From positions 1 to 64,000 of the forward strand of contig JAUFNR010000044.1 in NCBI GenBank assembly GCA_031216915.1: a stretch of 64,000 nucleotides of DNA, written 5' to 3'. Source of the stretch: Pictodentalium vernedei (lineage: Eukaryota; Mollusca; Scaphopoda; Dentaliida; Dentaliidae). The position numbers and the translations under genes were made by a program. This document shows, one piece after another, positions 45,360 to 57,254 of the stretch. The notes beneath the pieces are model-generated. The model made no database searches, had not been told where the DNA came from, and was given only the letters and a program-made list of their open reading frames with translations. Position 1 is the stretch's first letter. Every line of letters starts with the position of its first letter.

Positions 45360-47781
45360 TTTTAGCTCAACTTTGACGAAGTCAAATTTGAGCTATTGTC
45401 ATGGCCCGTCGTCCGTCTGTCCATACGTCAGCAATTGGCTATGGCTCGGGCTAGAGGTCGTATTTATGAACCGATCTTTACGAAACTTCTTGTGTACCTT
45501 TGTTATGACCCTGGGACGGGAACGAGTGTTTTTAGGTGTGGTCCGAAATTCAAGATGGCTGCCAGTGCCCATTTTGTACCGATGATGCAAAAATCAGTTT
45601 TTTGTACAGAACTTCTGTATGAAAGTTCTGATTTGAATAAAGTTTTGTATAAATGTTTAGTACCATGGGATACATCACATATAATACGGGTTTTTTTCTC
45701 GTGCGTAAATTATGCAAATTAGACTGACTTTGATTTATTTAGTGTTACTTTCAGAGCTGTAAGTGCCAAGCTGCTATGGCTCGGGCTAGAGGCCGTATTT
45801 ATGAACCAATCTTTACGAAACTTCTTGGGTACCTTTGTTATGACCGTGGGACGAGAACGAGTGTTTTGGTGTCTGATCCGAAATTCAAGTTGACCGCCAG
45901 CCGCCATTTTGTACCGACGATGCAGAAATCTGTTTTTTGTACAGAACTTCCATATGAAAGTCCTGATTTGAATAATTTTTTGTATGAATGTTTAGTACCA
46001 TGGGATACATCACATATAATACAGGTTTTTTTCTCGTACGTAAATTGTGCAAATTAGACTAATTTTGATGTTTTTTGGGGTTACTTTCAGCACTGTAAGT
46101 GCAAATGCCAATACGGCTCGGGCTAGAGGCCGTATTTATGAACCGATCTTTACGAAACTTCTTGGGTAGCTTTGGTATCACCGTGGGACGAGAACGAGTG
46201 TTTTGGGGTCCGGTCCGAAATTCAAGATGGCCGATGGCAGCCATTTTGTACAAAATTAGGTGCAATCAGATTTTTGCACAGAACTTCCATTTGAAAGCCC
46301 TGATTTGAATAATTTTTTTGTGTGAATGTTTAGTACCATGGGATGCTAAGAGCTGTAAGTGCCAAGCTGCTATGGCTCGGGCTAGAGGCCGTATTTATGA
46401 ACCAATCTTTACGAAACTTCTTGGGTACCTTTGTTATGACCGTGGGACGAGAACGAGTGTTTTGGTGTCTGATCCGAAATTCAAGTTGACCGCCAGCCGC
46501 CATTTTGTACCGACGATGCAGAAATCTGTTTTTTGTACAGAACTTCCATATGAAAGTCCTGATTTGAATAATTTTTTGTATGAATGTTTAGTACCATGGG
46601 ATACATCACATATAATACGGGTTTTTTTCTCGTGCAGAAATTATGCAAATTAGATGAACTTTGATTTTTTCAGTGCGACTTACACACAGTAAGTACACAT
46701 GTCAATACGGCTCAGACTAGAGTCTGTATTTATGAACTGATCTTCACGAAATGTCTTGGGTACCTTTGTTATCACCTTGGGACAAGAACGAGTGTTTCTG
46801 GGTGCGGTCTAAAATTCAAGATGGCTGCTAGTGGCCATTTTGTACCGAAATTAGGTCTAATCAGTTTTTTTGTACACAACTTCTATACAGCTCAGACTAG
46901 AGGCCATATTTATGAACCAATCTTTACAAAACTTCTTGGGTACCTTTGTTATCACCGTGGGATGAGAGCGAGTGTTTTTGGGTGTGGTCCGAAATTCAAG
47001 ATGGCCACCAGCAGCCATTTTGTACCAAAATTAGTGCAATCAGTCTTTTGTATAGAACTTCTGTATGAAAGTTCTGATTTTAATAAATTTTTGTATGAAT
47101 GTTTAGTAACATGGAATACATCACATATTGTAAGGGGTTTTTTTTCGTGCAGAAATTATGCAAATTAGATGAACTTTGATTTATTCAGTGCTACTTACAC
47201 AATGTAAGCACACATGTCAATCCGGCTCAGGGTAGAGGCTGTATTTATGAACCGATCTTCACAAAACTTCTTGGGTACCTTTGTTATCTCCTTGGGATGA
47301 GAATGAGTGTTTCTGGGTACGGTTCAAAATTCAAGATGGCTGCCAGTGGCCATTTTGTACCGAAATTAGGTCCAATCAGTTTTTTGTCACAAGTTCTATA
47401 CAGCTCGTATTTATGAACTGATCTTCACAAAACTTCTTGAGTACTTTTGTTTTCACCTTGGGACAGGAACGAGTGTGTTTTGGGGTGCCTTTGTTATCAC
47501 TGTGCTATGAGAACAAATATTTTGGGGTTCAGTCAGACCCACTCTGGGACTCAAAGATTTTTTCTAGTTCAGCATCTGACTGTCACCCACCTTTACAATA
47601 CTTTACCTATACATTTGTTACAGGCAACGGTCAGTATTTATGTACAGACCATTACAATACTTTATATGTACCTTTGTTATCAGGTCATTACCTAGATGTT
47701 TGTCATTGCTGTGTCACATACTATACATGTACATGTCTTTGTCTTGACAAGTTGAGCTACAGTGTCATTGACACTTTCATT
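45360..47781 (+). mobile_element. Hairpin-headed tandem-core element, GGCTCGGGCTAGAGG type, nested
   Basis: The header is TTTTTAGCTCAACTTTGACG...CAAATTTGAGC. Seven or so units with the GGCTCGGGCTAGAGG opening follow; two (from about 45758 and 46345) are nearly identical for about 280 bp, while the others are more diverged. The end is CTTGACAAGTTGAGCTACAG, the hairpin AGTGTCATTGACACT and TTCATT. It is inserted in the T-run of a host unit whose uninterrupted form is at about 41125. Confidence 0.75.
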
Positions 47782-48346
47782 CTGAATTTTGTTACAAAAA
47801 TATGGACGCCAGGGGCCATCTTGGATTTTGCATATAAATTGTCAACAATTCCATTAGCACATCCTACAGGCTGCATTTCTCACCCGATCTTTTTCAAATT
47901 TCATATGTAGCTTTGGTGTGATTTCTGGATGGAAGCTATCAAATTTTTCTGAATTTCGTTGACAGGCATGGCTTGCTGTGGCCATCTTGGATTTTGTATA
48001 TAAATTGTCAACAATTTCATTAGCACATCCTACAGGCCGCACCTCTCACCCTATCTTTTTCAAATTTTATCTGTAGTTTTGGTTTTATGTCCAGATGGGA
48101 GCTATTAATTTTTTTCTGAATTTCATTGAAAATCATGGCCATCAGTTGCCATCTTGGATTGGCATATAAATTGTCAACAATTCCATTAGTACACCCTACA
48201 GGCCACATCCCTTACCTGATCTTTTTCAGAGTCCCTTCTTGTCAATTTTATATGTTGCACAATAACTGGAAAGAAAGTAGTATCAACCAAGGGTCCTCAA
48301 CTTCCGAATTACTTCGATTCAGTTTGGTAACGTGCTCAGCTCCCAT

Positions 48347-50353
48347 TACAATAGAGCCCTGTTAATTAAAGAGCCACTTTGCTAGTGATACTTATTCGGT
48401 TAACAAGAGTATTCATTTAACAGGAATTTGTCACTTTCCTATATTCAGAGACAAAATGAGCATTACTCTATTATATCTTGTTTCACAGAGCTCAAGGAAT
48501 ACTCTCAAACAAGATATAATAGATTAAATGCCTGTACCAGATGTACTGAGGTCATTTTAATCTATAAACATAGGGAGTTTTTTTACTGTCAGGGTAATTT
48601 GTTGACATATTAAAAGATTTTTTATTAGCTCTGCCTGACAAAGTCAGCGGAGCTTTTCTAATATCAAGTTGTCCATCGTCAGTCTGTCCGTCCGTCCGTC
48701 ATCAACATTTTGTTTGTCTGGGCGATAATTTCTTAACTGCTGAATATTTTTTAATGAAACTTTATACCAGTATGTAATATCAAAAGACAGTGTGTTGCGA
48801 ATTATAATATCATAGGTGCCCCGCAAGGTCAAGGTCAGAAGCTCTATGATAAGGTGACACTTAGAAAAACTTTGACATTTGTTTGTTCGGGCGATAATTT
48901 CTTAACCACTGAATATTTTTCAGTGAATCTTCATAACAATATGTAATATAAAATGACAGTGTGTTGCGAATTATAATATGGTATGTGCACCTCAAGGTCA
49001 AGGTCACAGGCCCTATGATAACATGACACTTAGATATACTTTGACCTTTGTTTGTCCGGGCCATAATTTCTTAACTACTGAATATTTTTCATTGAAACTT
49101 TACAGCAATATGTAATATCAAAATAGAGTGTGTTGTTAATTATAATATGGTATGTGAGTCACTGACCCTCAAGGTCAAGCTCACAGGCCCAATGATAAGG
49201 TGACACTTAGAAAAACTTTGACATTTGTTTGTCTGGACCATAATTTCTTAACCTCTGAATATTAGCTCCGCCTGACAGAATGTCAGTGAAGCTTTACTAA
49301 TGTTAAGTTGTCCGTCATCCATCTCTCTGTCCATCCATCCATCTGTCTGTTGCCTGTCAATTGTCAAGATGTATTTTGTTGGTACGGTCCATATATATTG
49401 ATTTAATCAGCAGATCTTGTTCATACTTGGCAGAATTATTGCTCATGACTCAAAGGTGAGTCACAACATGACTCAAAGGTGAGTCACAACATTGATCCAA
49501 GGTCATATCATCAAGGTCAAGGCCACAGACAGCAAAACTTGGCTATTATACAGCCCTTGTTTGGGCCATATAACTTGGTGCGATTGACAGATCTTACGCA
49601 TAGTTGGTACAATTATTACTCACGACTCAAAAGTGTGTCATGACTTTGATCCAAGGTCATATCATCAAGGTTGAGGTCACAGACAGCAAAACTTGGATAT
49701 TATACAGCATTTGTCTGGGCCATATAACTTGGTGTGATTGGTAGATCCTATTCATAGTTGGTACATTTATTACTCATGACACAAAGGTCATATCGTGATG
49801 GTCAAGGTCACAGGCAGTCAAACTTTTGTATTGTTAACTAGCCCTTGTCTGGTTCATACAACTTTGCATGGTTGACAGATCTTATTCATAGTTGGTACAA
49901 TTATTTCTCATGACGCAACAGTGTGTTGTGACTTTGATCCAAGGTCATACCATCGATATGATACCTTTGATATTGTTACATAGCCCTTGTCTGGTCTGTT
50001 TAATTGAATCTGTGTGACAGATCTTGTTCATGCTTCACACAATTGTTACCCACAACCTAACCTTGTGTCATGACTTTGAACCCCTTGTCATATCATGAAT
50101 GTTAAGGTCACAAGCAGTAACACTTGGATTCTTGTCTTGTATTCAGCTTCCCCATAAAGCATTGACCCTCGGTGAAGCTGTTGAGGCGTAGCTGCCTCTT
50201 GTTTAATTAACAGGAGTTTACTCTATAGCCTGTAAGCATTTAATAGGGCAAATTTACAGTATACGTGTGGTAAATGGTATGATATTTGAAAATTATATTA
50301 AGTTTACAGGGTTATTCATTTAAGAGATATCCAATTGAGTGGGTTCCACTGTA
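48347..50353 (-). mobile_element. Pogo/Tigger-like TA element, copy 3, interrupted
   Basis: The ends are TACAATAGAGCCCTG and GGGTTCCACTGTA, with the inner palindrome TATATCTTGTTTCACAGAGC...CAAACAAGATATAAT. A hairpin-headed element is inserted at 48622-50201; the sequence on either side joins to match 51979-52403. Confidence 0.75.
48622..50201 (+). mobile_element. Hairpin-headed element, AGCTCYGCCTGAC family
   Basis: The header is TTAGCTCTGCCTGACAAAGTC...GCGGAGC, then (GTCC)n, then units with GTTTGTCYGGGCRATAATTT, CTGAATATTTTTCA and CAAGGTCAAGGTCACAGG. A second header at about 49263 (AGCTCCGCCTGACAGAATGTC) starts a different core (ACTCAAAGGTGAGTCACAAC type), so two elements may be fused or nested. 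The end is AGGCGTAGCTGCCTCTTGTTT, that is a hairpin plus CTTG. Confidence 0.7.
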
Positions 50354-50879
50354 ACAGTTTACACATAAATGTTTACAGTGAATACGTAAGAACCAAAAAC
50401 AATATAAAAGTTTGATGTAACTCATCAGGTGATCTTCACGGAAGTGCCAAACTGAAAAAAAGTTATGATTTTATTACATAACTGAAGGAGAGATATTCAT
50501 CAGTGGACCCAACATTTATGTTTTTATTGTACATGAACTTGAAGGGTATAGAAAAATACTTACGTGAATTATTTATAGCTAACTGAAAAATATAAACAAA
50601 GTTGAAGGATAAAACAACAGCTAATTTGTTGTGAACTGTGTGTGCAGGAGAACTGCACATGCAAACATCTTTTCACAAGTTAGCATTCCTGAATTTGTGA
50701 GGCTCCATATGAAAAGTAAGTGTCCAATGGCTCCTGTGAGTCCAAATCACCTGAACCAACTTCAGTGAGAAAATGATTGATAAGAACACCCGTCCGCAGG
50801 CCTGAAGCCAGCTTCTAAAATTTTGGTCGAGTTAACAACTTAGTCCTATGATTTGACCACTGTCGGTGTGCGGGAGGGT
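50354..50879. other. Non-coding intron DNA, nothing recognised
   Basis: Unique-looking AT-rich sequence; no exon signature on either strand. Confidence 0.45.
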
Positions 50880-51320
50880 TAGCACTGTTAGCACAATAAC
50901 TTGAACAAACATTTTCCGATTTGACTAATATTTGCCATACAGGGTTTTTGCAATAATATCTCAAGCAAGTTCGAAAACTGGCCCAACCCGATTTTTCATT
51001 ACAGAGTTATGGGCCTTAATTCCTAAATTTTTTTCGAATTTTTGGCTCTTTTGCACTTGAACAAACATCCTCCGATTTGCCTAATATTTGCCATACAGGT
51101 TTTTTGTAATAATATCTCAAGTGAGTTCGAAAACTGGTGCAGCTCGATTTTTTGTTATAGAGTTATGGGCCTTAATTCGTCAATTTTCAATAACTTGAAC
51201 AAACATTCTCCGATTTGACTAATATTTGCCATACAGGCTGGTCTTTTGCAATAATATCACAGGCAAGTTCGAAATCTGGCCCGGTCCAAGTTTTTGTTAC
51301 ATAGTTATGGGCCTTAATTG
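50880..51320 (+). repeat. Tandem core, ~150-bp units, three to four copies
   Basis: Units share ACTTGAACAAACATYYTCCG, CTAATATTTGCCATACAG, CAATAATATCTCA and AGTTATGGGCCTTAATT. There is no header palindrome. A SINE interrupts the last unit. Confidence 0.6.
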
Positions 51321-51330
51321 ATTTTTACAA

Positions 51331-51680
51331 GGGGGCGTGGTGGCTCAGAGGTAGAAGTGCAGGCTGCAAGCCAAGAGGTCCTCGGTTCGAATCCCACCTG
51401 CGGCAACCGCGTTGTGTCCTTGGGCAAGACACTTCATCTTCATGGCTCGCGTGGGGGCACTGTGACGCTGTGTACTAAGGCATACTGCACGTCGATGGTG
51501 CACCTGTCTTCAACCAATGCTAACCCTGCTTGTGTGGAGTTAGAATGTTGACAGTTGCTCGCCGTTGCTCGGTGGTTCTCTCCGGGTACTCCGGCTTCCT
51601 CCATCCGTAAAACTGTTGTGGTCATGATTAGCCATTGTGCAGAAATATGTGACTTTATACTCCAATAAATAAATATAAAT
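51331..51680 (+). mobile_element. V-SINE-like SINE, copy 5 (best preserved)
   Basis: It opens GGGGGCGTGGTGGCTCAGAG with B-box GGTTCGAATCC, then TGTCCTTGGGCAAGACACTT, TGTGTGGAGTTAGAATGTTG, CTCCGGGTACTCCGGCTTCC and an AATAAATAAATATAAAT tail. A target duplication could not be fixed. Confidence 0.85.
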
Positions 51681-51978
51681 AATATGGGTCTTAATTAGTC
51701 CATTTTTACGAATTTTGAGCTCATTAGCATCAATTTTTACGAATTTTGAGCTCAGCACATTGACGTTTCTGATCTTCAATAAAGAATGCATGTAGAAAGT
51801 TGCCACAACTCGACGCCGGCATCTCCTATGCGCACGTCTTGTTTCCACATGGTTGGGCGAGAATTAAAATTTTCTGACAGTGTTTCCAGGTCATTGACCA
51901 TAGGTATGAACTTGAAACCTAACTCAAAAAACTTCTTTAAAACAATAACAAATAAAAAGGTTGTAAACGTTCGTATAT

Positions 51979-52403
51979 TACAGTAGAACCCTGTTAACTG
52001 AATAACCACTTTGTCGCTGAAAGTTATTCTATTAACAGGAGTATTCAATTAAGAGGGATTTGCCACTTTGCTGTATTCTAGAGATAAACTGAGCGTTTAT
52101 TCTAGTGTATCATGTTTGACAGAGCTCAAGGAGTTCTGTCAAACAAGATATAATCAATTAAATGCCTGTAATTGATGTACTGAGGGCAAGTATTTCAAAA
52201 AGAAGGAGAATTTGGTCATCTTCATGGTTATCCCGGGACATATTGTGAGATATTTTATTCAATTAACAGGAGTTTACTCTTTAACCCATATGCATTTAAC
52301 AGGGCAAATTTGCACTGAAAGTATGGTAAATGGTTTAGTTTTTGGAAATTATATTCATTTAACAGGGTTATTCAGTTAAGAGATATACAACACTTAAGTG
52401 GGC
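51979..52403 (-). mobile_element. Pogo/Tigger-like TA element, copy 4
   Basis: TA then CAGTAGAACCCTGTTAACTG at the left, the inner palindrome with TTTGACAGAGC...CAAACAAGATATAAT, and CACTTAAGTGGGC at the right, where the terminal repeat is lost in a T tract. Confidence 0.75.
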
Positions 52404-52504
52404 TTTTTTTTTAATAATATTTTTTATTTCTTTGATGAGAAAAAGGTTTGGCAAACAGGCTAGGTCTATCCTAAGCCTTACCTATACATGACAGTGCTCT
52501 ACAA

Positions 52505-55408
52505 TTTTTATACGCCCGTTTAAAAAACGGTTGTATTATGTTATCAGTCTGTCTCTCTGTCCGTCTGTCCATCTGTCTGTCCATAAACAATTTGGTTTCC
52601 GTTCATTTAAAGTCGAACGCCTTGACGGATCAACATCAAACTTTCAGAAGTTGTTTTTAGCATTAAAATACATGTCAAGTTCAATATTGGTGTTTCTCAG
52701 TCCATCTGCTGCAGAGATATGGCCCTTTGAAAACACAATTTTTCTAAAAAAAATTGGTTTTCGTTCATTTAAAGCTCAATGCCTTGACGGATTGACACCA
52801 AATTTTTCAGATGTTCTTTTTAGCAATGAAATACAGGTCAAGTTCGATATTGGTGTTTCTCAGTCCATCCACTGCAGAGTTATGGCTCTTTGAAAACACA
52901 ATCTTTCAAAAAAAATTGGTTTCCCTTCATTTAAAGTCGAAACCCTTGACGGATCAACATAAAACTTTCAGATGTTGTTTGTAGCAATAAAATATAGGTC
53001 AAGTTCGATATTGGTGTTTCTCAGTCCATGCGCTGCAGAGTTATGGCCCTTTGAAAACACAATTTTTGAAAAAAAATTGGTTTCTGTTCATTTAAAGCCG
53101 AACGCCTTGACACCAAATTTTTCAAATGTTGATTTTATACACCCGTTTGAAAAACAGGACATATTATGTGAATGGTCTCTCCACCCGTCTGTCTGTCTGT
53201 CCGTCCATGGACACATTTCGTTTCCGGACGATAACTTTAGTCGTAATGGCTTGAGCTGAGTTAAATTTGGCATGTGGATTTAGTATGACAAAATACAGGA
53301 TGGGTTCGATTTCTGTTTCTAGCAGCCCATTTGCAGTAGAGTTATGGCCCTTTATTTATGGGAATTTAGCCCTACTTTTCGTTTCCGGACGATAACTTTA
53401 GTTTGCCTTGACCGATTTATTTCAAATTTTCAGTTTTTTGTTTTTGACCACAAAATACAGCTCAAGTTCACTTTTGACCACAATCGCATATACCTTTCCA
53501 GAGTTATTCCCCTTGAATGATTGCAAATTTATGGATTTTGTGGTTTCCGGATGATAACTTTAGTTTGCCTTGACTGATTTTTAGCTCAACTTGACAAAGT
53601 CAAGCTGAGCTATTGCCATCACTTCTCGTCCGTTGGTGCACGTACGTACGTGCATTAGTATGTTAGTACGTCAGTACGTACGTCCACAATTTCCTTTGGC
53701 ACACCTCACAGGTCGCATTTATGATCAGATCGCTTTGAAACTTGGTATGCTTGTTTGGGGTGACCTCTAGATGGGAGCTATCGATTTTCTTCCATTTCTG
53801 TCAAAAAAAGTTGCCGCGGCCAACGTTCTTAGAACTTAGTTTAGTCAAACCTCAAAATTTCCCTTTGGCACACCCTACAGAGCACATTTATGATTGGATC
53901 GCTTTGAAACTTGGTATGCTTGTTTGGGGTGACCTCTATATGGGAGCTATCGATTTTCTTCAATTTCCATCAAAAAGTGTTGCCGCGGCCAATGTTCTTA
54001 GAACTTAGTTTAGTCAAACCTCAATATTTCCCTTTGGCACACCCTACAGGACACATTTATGATTGGATCGCTTTGAAACTTGGTATGCTTGTTTGGGGAG
54101 ACATCCAGATGGGAGCTATCGATTTTCTGCTTCAATTTCCGTCAAAAACTGTTACCACGGCCAATGTTCTTAGAACTTAGTTTAGTCAAACCTCAATATT
54201 TCCCTTTGGCACACCCAACAGGGCACATTTATGATTGGATTGCTTTGAAACCTGGAATGCTTGTTTGGGGTGACCTCTAGATGGGAGCTATCGATTTTCT
54301 TCCATTTCCATCAAAAAATGTTGCCAGGTCCAATGTTCTTAGAACTTAGTTTAGTCAGACCTCAATATTTCCCTTTGGCACACCCTACAGGGCCCATTTA
54401 TGATCGGATTGCTTTGAAAAATGGCATGCTTGTTTGGGGTGACCTCTAGATGGGAGCGATCGATTTTCTTCCATTTCCCTCAAAAAATGATACCACGGCC
54501 AATGTTCTTAGAACTTAATTTAGTCAGACCTCAATATTTCCCTTTGGCACACCATACAGGGCACATTTATGATTGGATTGCTTTGGAACTTTGTATGCTT
54601 GTTTGGGGTTTCCTCTAGATGGGAACTCTCGATTTTCTTCCATTTCTGTCAAAAAATGTTCCCGCGGCCAACGTTCTTAGAACTTAGTTTAGTCAGACCT
54701 CAATATTTCCCTTTGGCACACCCCACAGGGCACATTTATGATTGGATTGCTTTGAAACCTGGCATGCTTGTTTGGGGTGACCTATAGATGGGAGCTATTG
54801 ATTTTCTTCCGCCGGCAACGATCTTTGAACTTAGTCTAGACAGGTATCAATATATTCCTTTGGCATGCCCTACAGGGCACATTTATGATCAGATCGGTTT
54901 GAAACTTTGTATGCTTGTTTGGGGTTTCCTCTAGATGGGAGCTATCGATTTTCTTTGATTTCCGTCAAAAAATTCTGCAATGACCTTTGATGAACTTAGT
55001 AAAAACTTAGTGCAGTTAAGCATCAATATTTCCCTTTGACACATCCAACAGGGCACATTTATGATTGGATCGCTTGCAAACTTGGTGTGCTTGTGTAGGG
55101 TGACATCTATATGGGAGCTGTCGATTTTCTTCCATTTCTGTCAAAAAATGTTGCCACTGACCTTTGAACTTAGTTTAGTCAGGCCTCAATATTTCCCTTT
55201 AACACACCCTTCAGGGTACATATATGATCGGATCACTTTGAAACTTGGTATGTTTGTTCGGGGTGAGCTCTAGATGTGAGCTATTGCTTTTTTTCATTTC
55301 CATAAAAAATTATTGTCGTTATCACCAGCCTTTGAACTTACTGCATTTGTGCATCAACTTATCCCTTTTGAACTCTCAGCTGGGTATATTTATGAATTTC
55401 TATAAACC

Positions 55409-55441
<33 letters not shown>

Positions 55442-56792
55442 AATGACAAGCAATGACCTTCTACTTAGTGCATTTGTGCATTAACATCTTCCTTTGGCAT
55501 GCCTCCGAGGGCACATTCATTATCAGGTTGTTTTGAAACTTTGTATGCTTATGCAGGGCGACAAATATAGGAGCTATTGATTTTCTTTTCATTTCCATCA
55601 AAAACTGTTGCTTTTAGCAACAATCTTTGAATTTATTGCATTTATGCATCAACTTTCTTTGATATGGCCTACAGGCCTACAGGCCACATTTATCATAGGA
55701 TTGTTTTTGAACTTGGTGTGCTCATTAGGCAAGACCTTTAGATAAGAGCTATTGATTAGCATTCATTTCTGTGAAAAACATTGCCATTTACAATAACCTC
55801 GGAACATACTGCATTTGTGTATCAACATTCTTCCTTTAGCCAGTCTTACTGTTTACATTTAAAAATTGCTTGGATTACTCTGACGTTGTGCACACACAAT
55901 GCTGTTATGTTGAAATTTCATCAAATAACATTGGTTCTAATGATTTTCAATTTTTCCATTTCATTTATAACTTACCAAGTTCAAGTTTGTCAAGTTGAGC
56001 TACAGTGTCATTGACATTTTCATTTTTCAAATTCTCAGATTTTGTTTTTGACCACAAAGCACAGCTCAAGTTCACCTTTGGCCATAATCGCATGTACCGT
56101 TCCATAGTTATTCCCCTTGAATGATTGCAAATTTGTGAATTATGTGGTTTCCGGATGAGAACTTTAGTTTGCCTTGACTAATTTGTTTCAAATTCTCCGA
56201 TTTTGTTTATGACCACAAAGCACAGCTCAGGTTCACTTTCGGCCAAAATCGCATGTACCTTTCCATAGTTATTCCTCTTGAATTTGTGCATTTTGTGTTG
56301 TCCGGATTATAACTTTAGTATGGCCTAACTGATTTTTTATACGCCTGTTGAAAAACCGTCGAATTATGGAATCAGTCTGTCCATTTGTCCATCCACTTAT
56401 CCATCCGTCAGTCTGTCCGTTCGTCAACATTTGGTTTCCAGATGATAGCTTTAGTATTTTTTTTCGATTGACTCCTAAACTTGGTATGTGGTTTAATCAA
56501 AACAAAAGACAATTCAAGTTCGAATATGGGGTCAGTTCGAACTTTGAAGTTCCCCTGAATTATGGACCTTGTTGGACATAGAATGCATGAAATATTTGGT
56601 TTCCGGATGATAATTTTTATTATTTGTTTTCCGATTGGTTCCAAACTTGGTATGTTGTTTAATCACAACAAAATACAGGTCAAGTTTGAATATGGGTTTG
56701 GTCCAAACAATTTTCACCCTCACCCCCATCCTTACCCCAACCCTTCAAAAATACAAAATGGGCGTATATTGTCCCACTACACGGTGCTCTTG
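52505..56792 (+). mobile_element. Hairpin-headed element(s), ATACGCCCGTTT family
   Basis: The header is TTTTTATACGCCCGTTT...AAACGG, then (GTCTGTCC)n and units with TTTCCGTTCATTTAAAG, CTTGACGGATCAACA and TATTGGTGTTTCTCAGTCCA. A second header at about 53134 and a third at 56335 each start slightly different cores (TTTCCGGACGATAACTTTAG; TTTCCAGATGATAGC). One 3' end is seen: ATGGGCGTATATTG...GGTGCTCTTGTTT. The block is therefore several nested or fused elements, further split by 53580-56026. Confidence 0.7.
53580..56026 (+). mobile_element. Hairpin-headed tandem-core element, AGCTCAAC family, ~169-bp units
   Basis: The header is TTTTTAGCTCAACTTGACAA...CAAGCTGAGCTATTGCC. About thirteen units at 167-172-bp spacing share CCCTTTGGCACACCCTACAG, TTTATGATTGGATCGCTTTG, CTTGTTTGGGGTGACCTCTA and TGGGAGCTATCGATTTTCTT. 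The end is GTCAAGTTGAGCTACAGTG, TCATTGACATTTTCATT. Short ORFs translate the same peptide repeatedly because of the repeat. It interrupts the ATACGCCC element; the uninterrupted host motif is at about 56170. Confidence 0.8.
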
Positions 56793-57051
56793 TTTAGTGC
56801 TGGTGCAGCTGTGCAAAAGTGACAGTAACACAAAGTAATCTTACATATAAAGAAATCACCTTAACTAAATAAATAAGTGAATTAATTAATTAAAAATTAG
56901 TAAGTGAATAAATATCCACAGTAATACTCATTTGTATCATAATACAGTGCGAATCTCAAGCATTGATAGTGATGAAGGCGCGTTTGCAGGGAGGATCCTA
57001 AAGTGAAGAGAAATAAGTGGGTTTCACTGTATCATTATTTTAAAAAATTAC
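56793..57051. other. Short non-coding stretch with a TA-element end
   Basis: AAGTGGGTTTCACTGTA at about 57016 resembles the pogo-like terminal repeat. Nothing else is recognised. Confidence 0.4.
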
Positions 57052-57254
57052 ATTTTTATACTGTACCAATGACCCAGACATAGCTGGTGCTAACTCTTAA
57101 AATATAGGGCCAAACACAAATTTTGCCCCCCAATCCCCAAAATTTGCATCTAAAACCAAAGAAAACATGTCCTGAATGGCCCTCCACACTTCACCTCTAC
57201 TGCGCATGCGCAGTGTCAAGGACGTTCCGAAATTGGCGCCATTAATCATTCTAA
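57052..57254 (+). repeat. DIRS copy 2 left ITR with NRF1-like palindrome
   Basis: Same structure as copy 1. The palindrome ACTGCGCATGCGCAGT lies at 57199-57214. Variant bases (AAACCAAAG, CTGAATGG, CACTTCACCTCTAC, CCATTAATC) are shared with its own right ITR but not with copy 1. Confidence 0.88.

Larger units (their letters stand above)
44687..48250 (+). mobile_element. Hairpin-headed element, AGCTCAAC family, carrying two insertions
   Basis: The header TTTTTAGCTCAACTTGACAA is split by a TA element (44715-44970) and resumes TATGAGCTATTGGG. Units as in 40600-41539 follow to 45359, are interrupted by another whole element (45360-47781), and resume with CTGAATTTTGTTACAAA to about 48250. The right end is decayed. 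Confidence 0.65.

Noticed and set aside
45396..47168. ORFs with RGRIYEPIFTKLLGYLCY-type peptides, looking conserved
   Set aside because: Similarity is equally strong at DNA level in all frames and both strands, units vary in length, and stops end each unit; this is repeat identity, not protein conservation.
53742..54787. Chain of overlapping ORFs with repeated peptides (MVCLFGVTSRWELSIFF type)
   Set aside because: The peptides repeat because the DNA is a ~169-bp tandem array; frames shift between units and no domain is recognisable.
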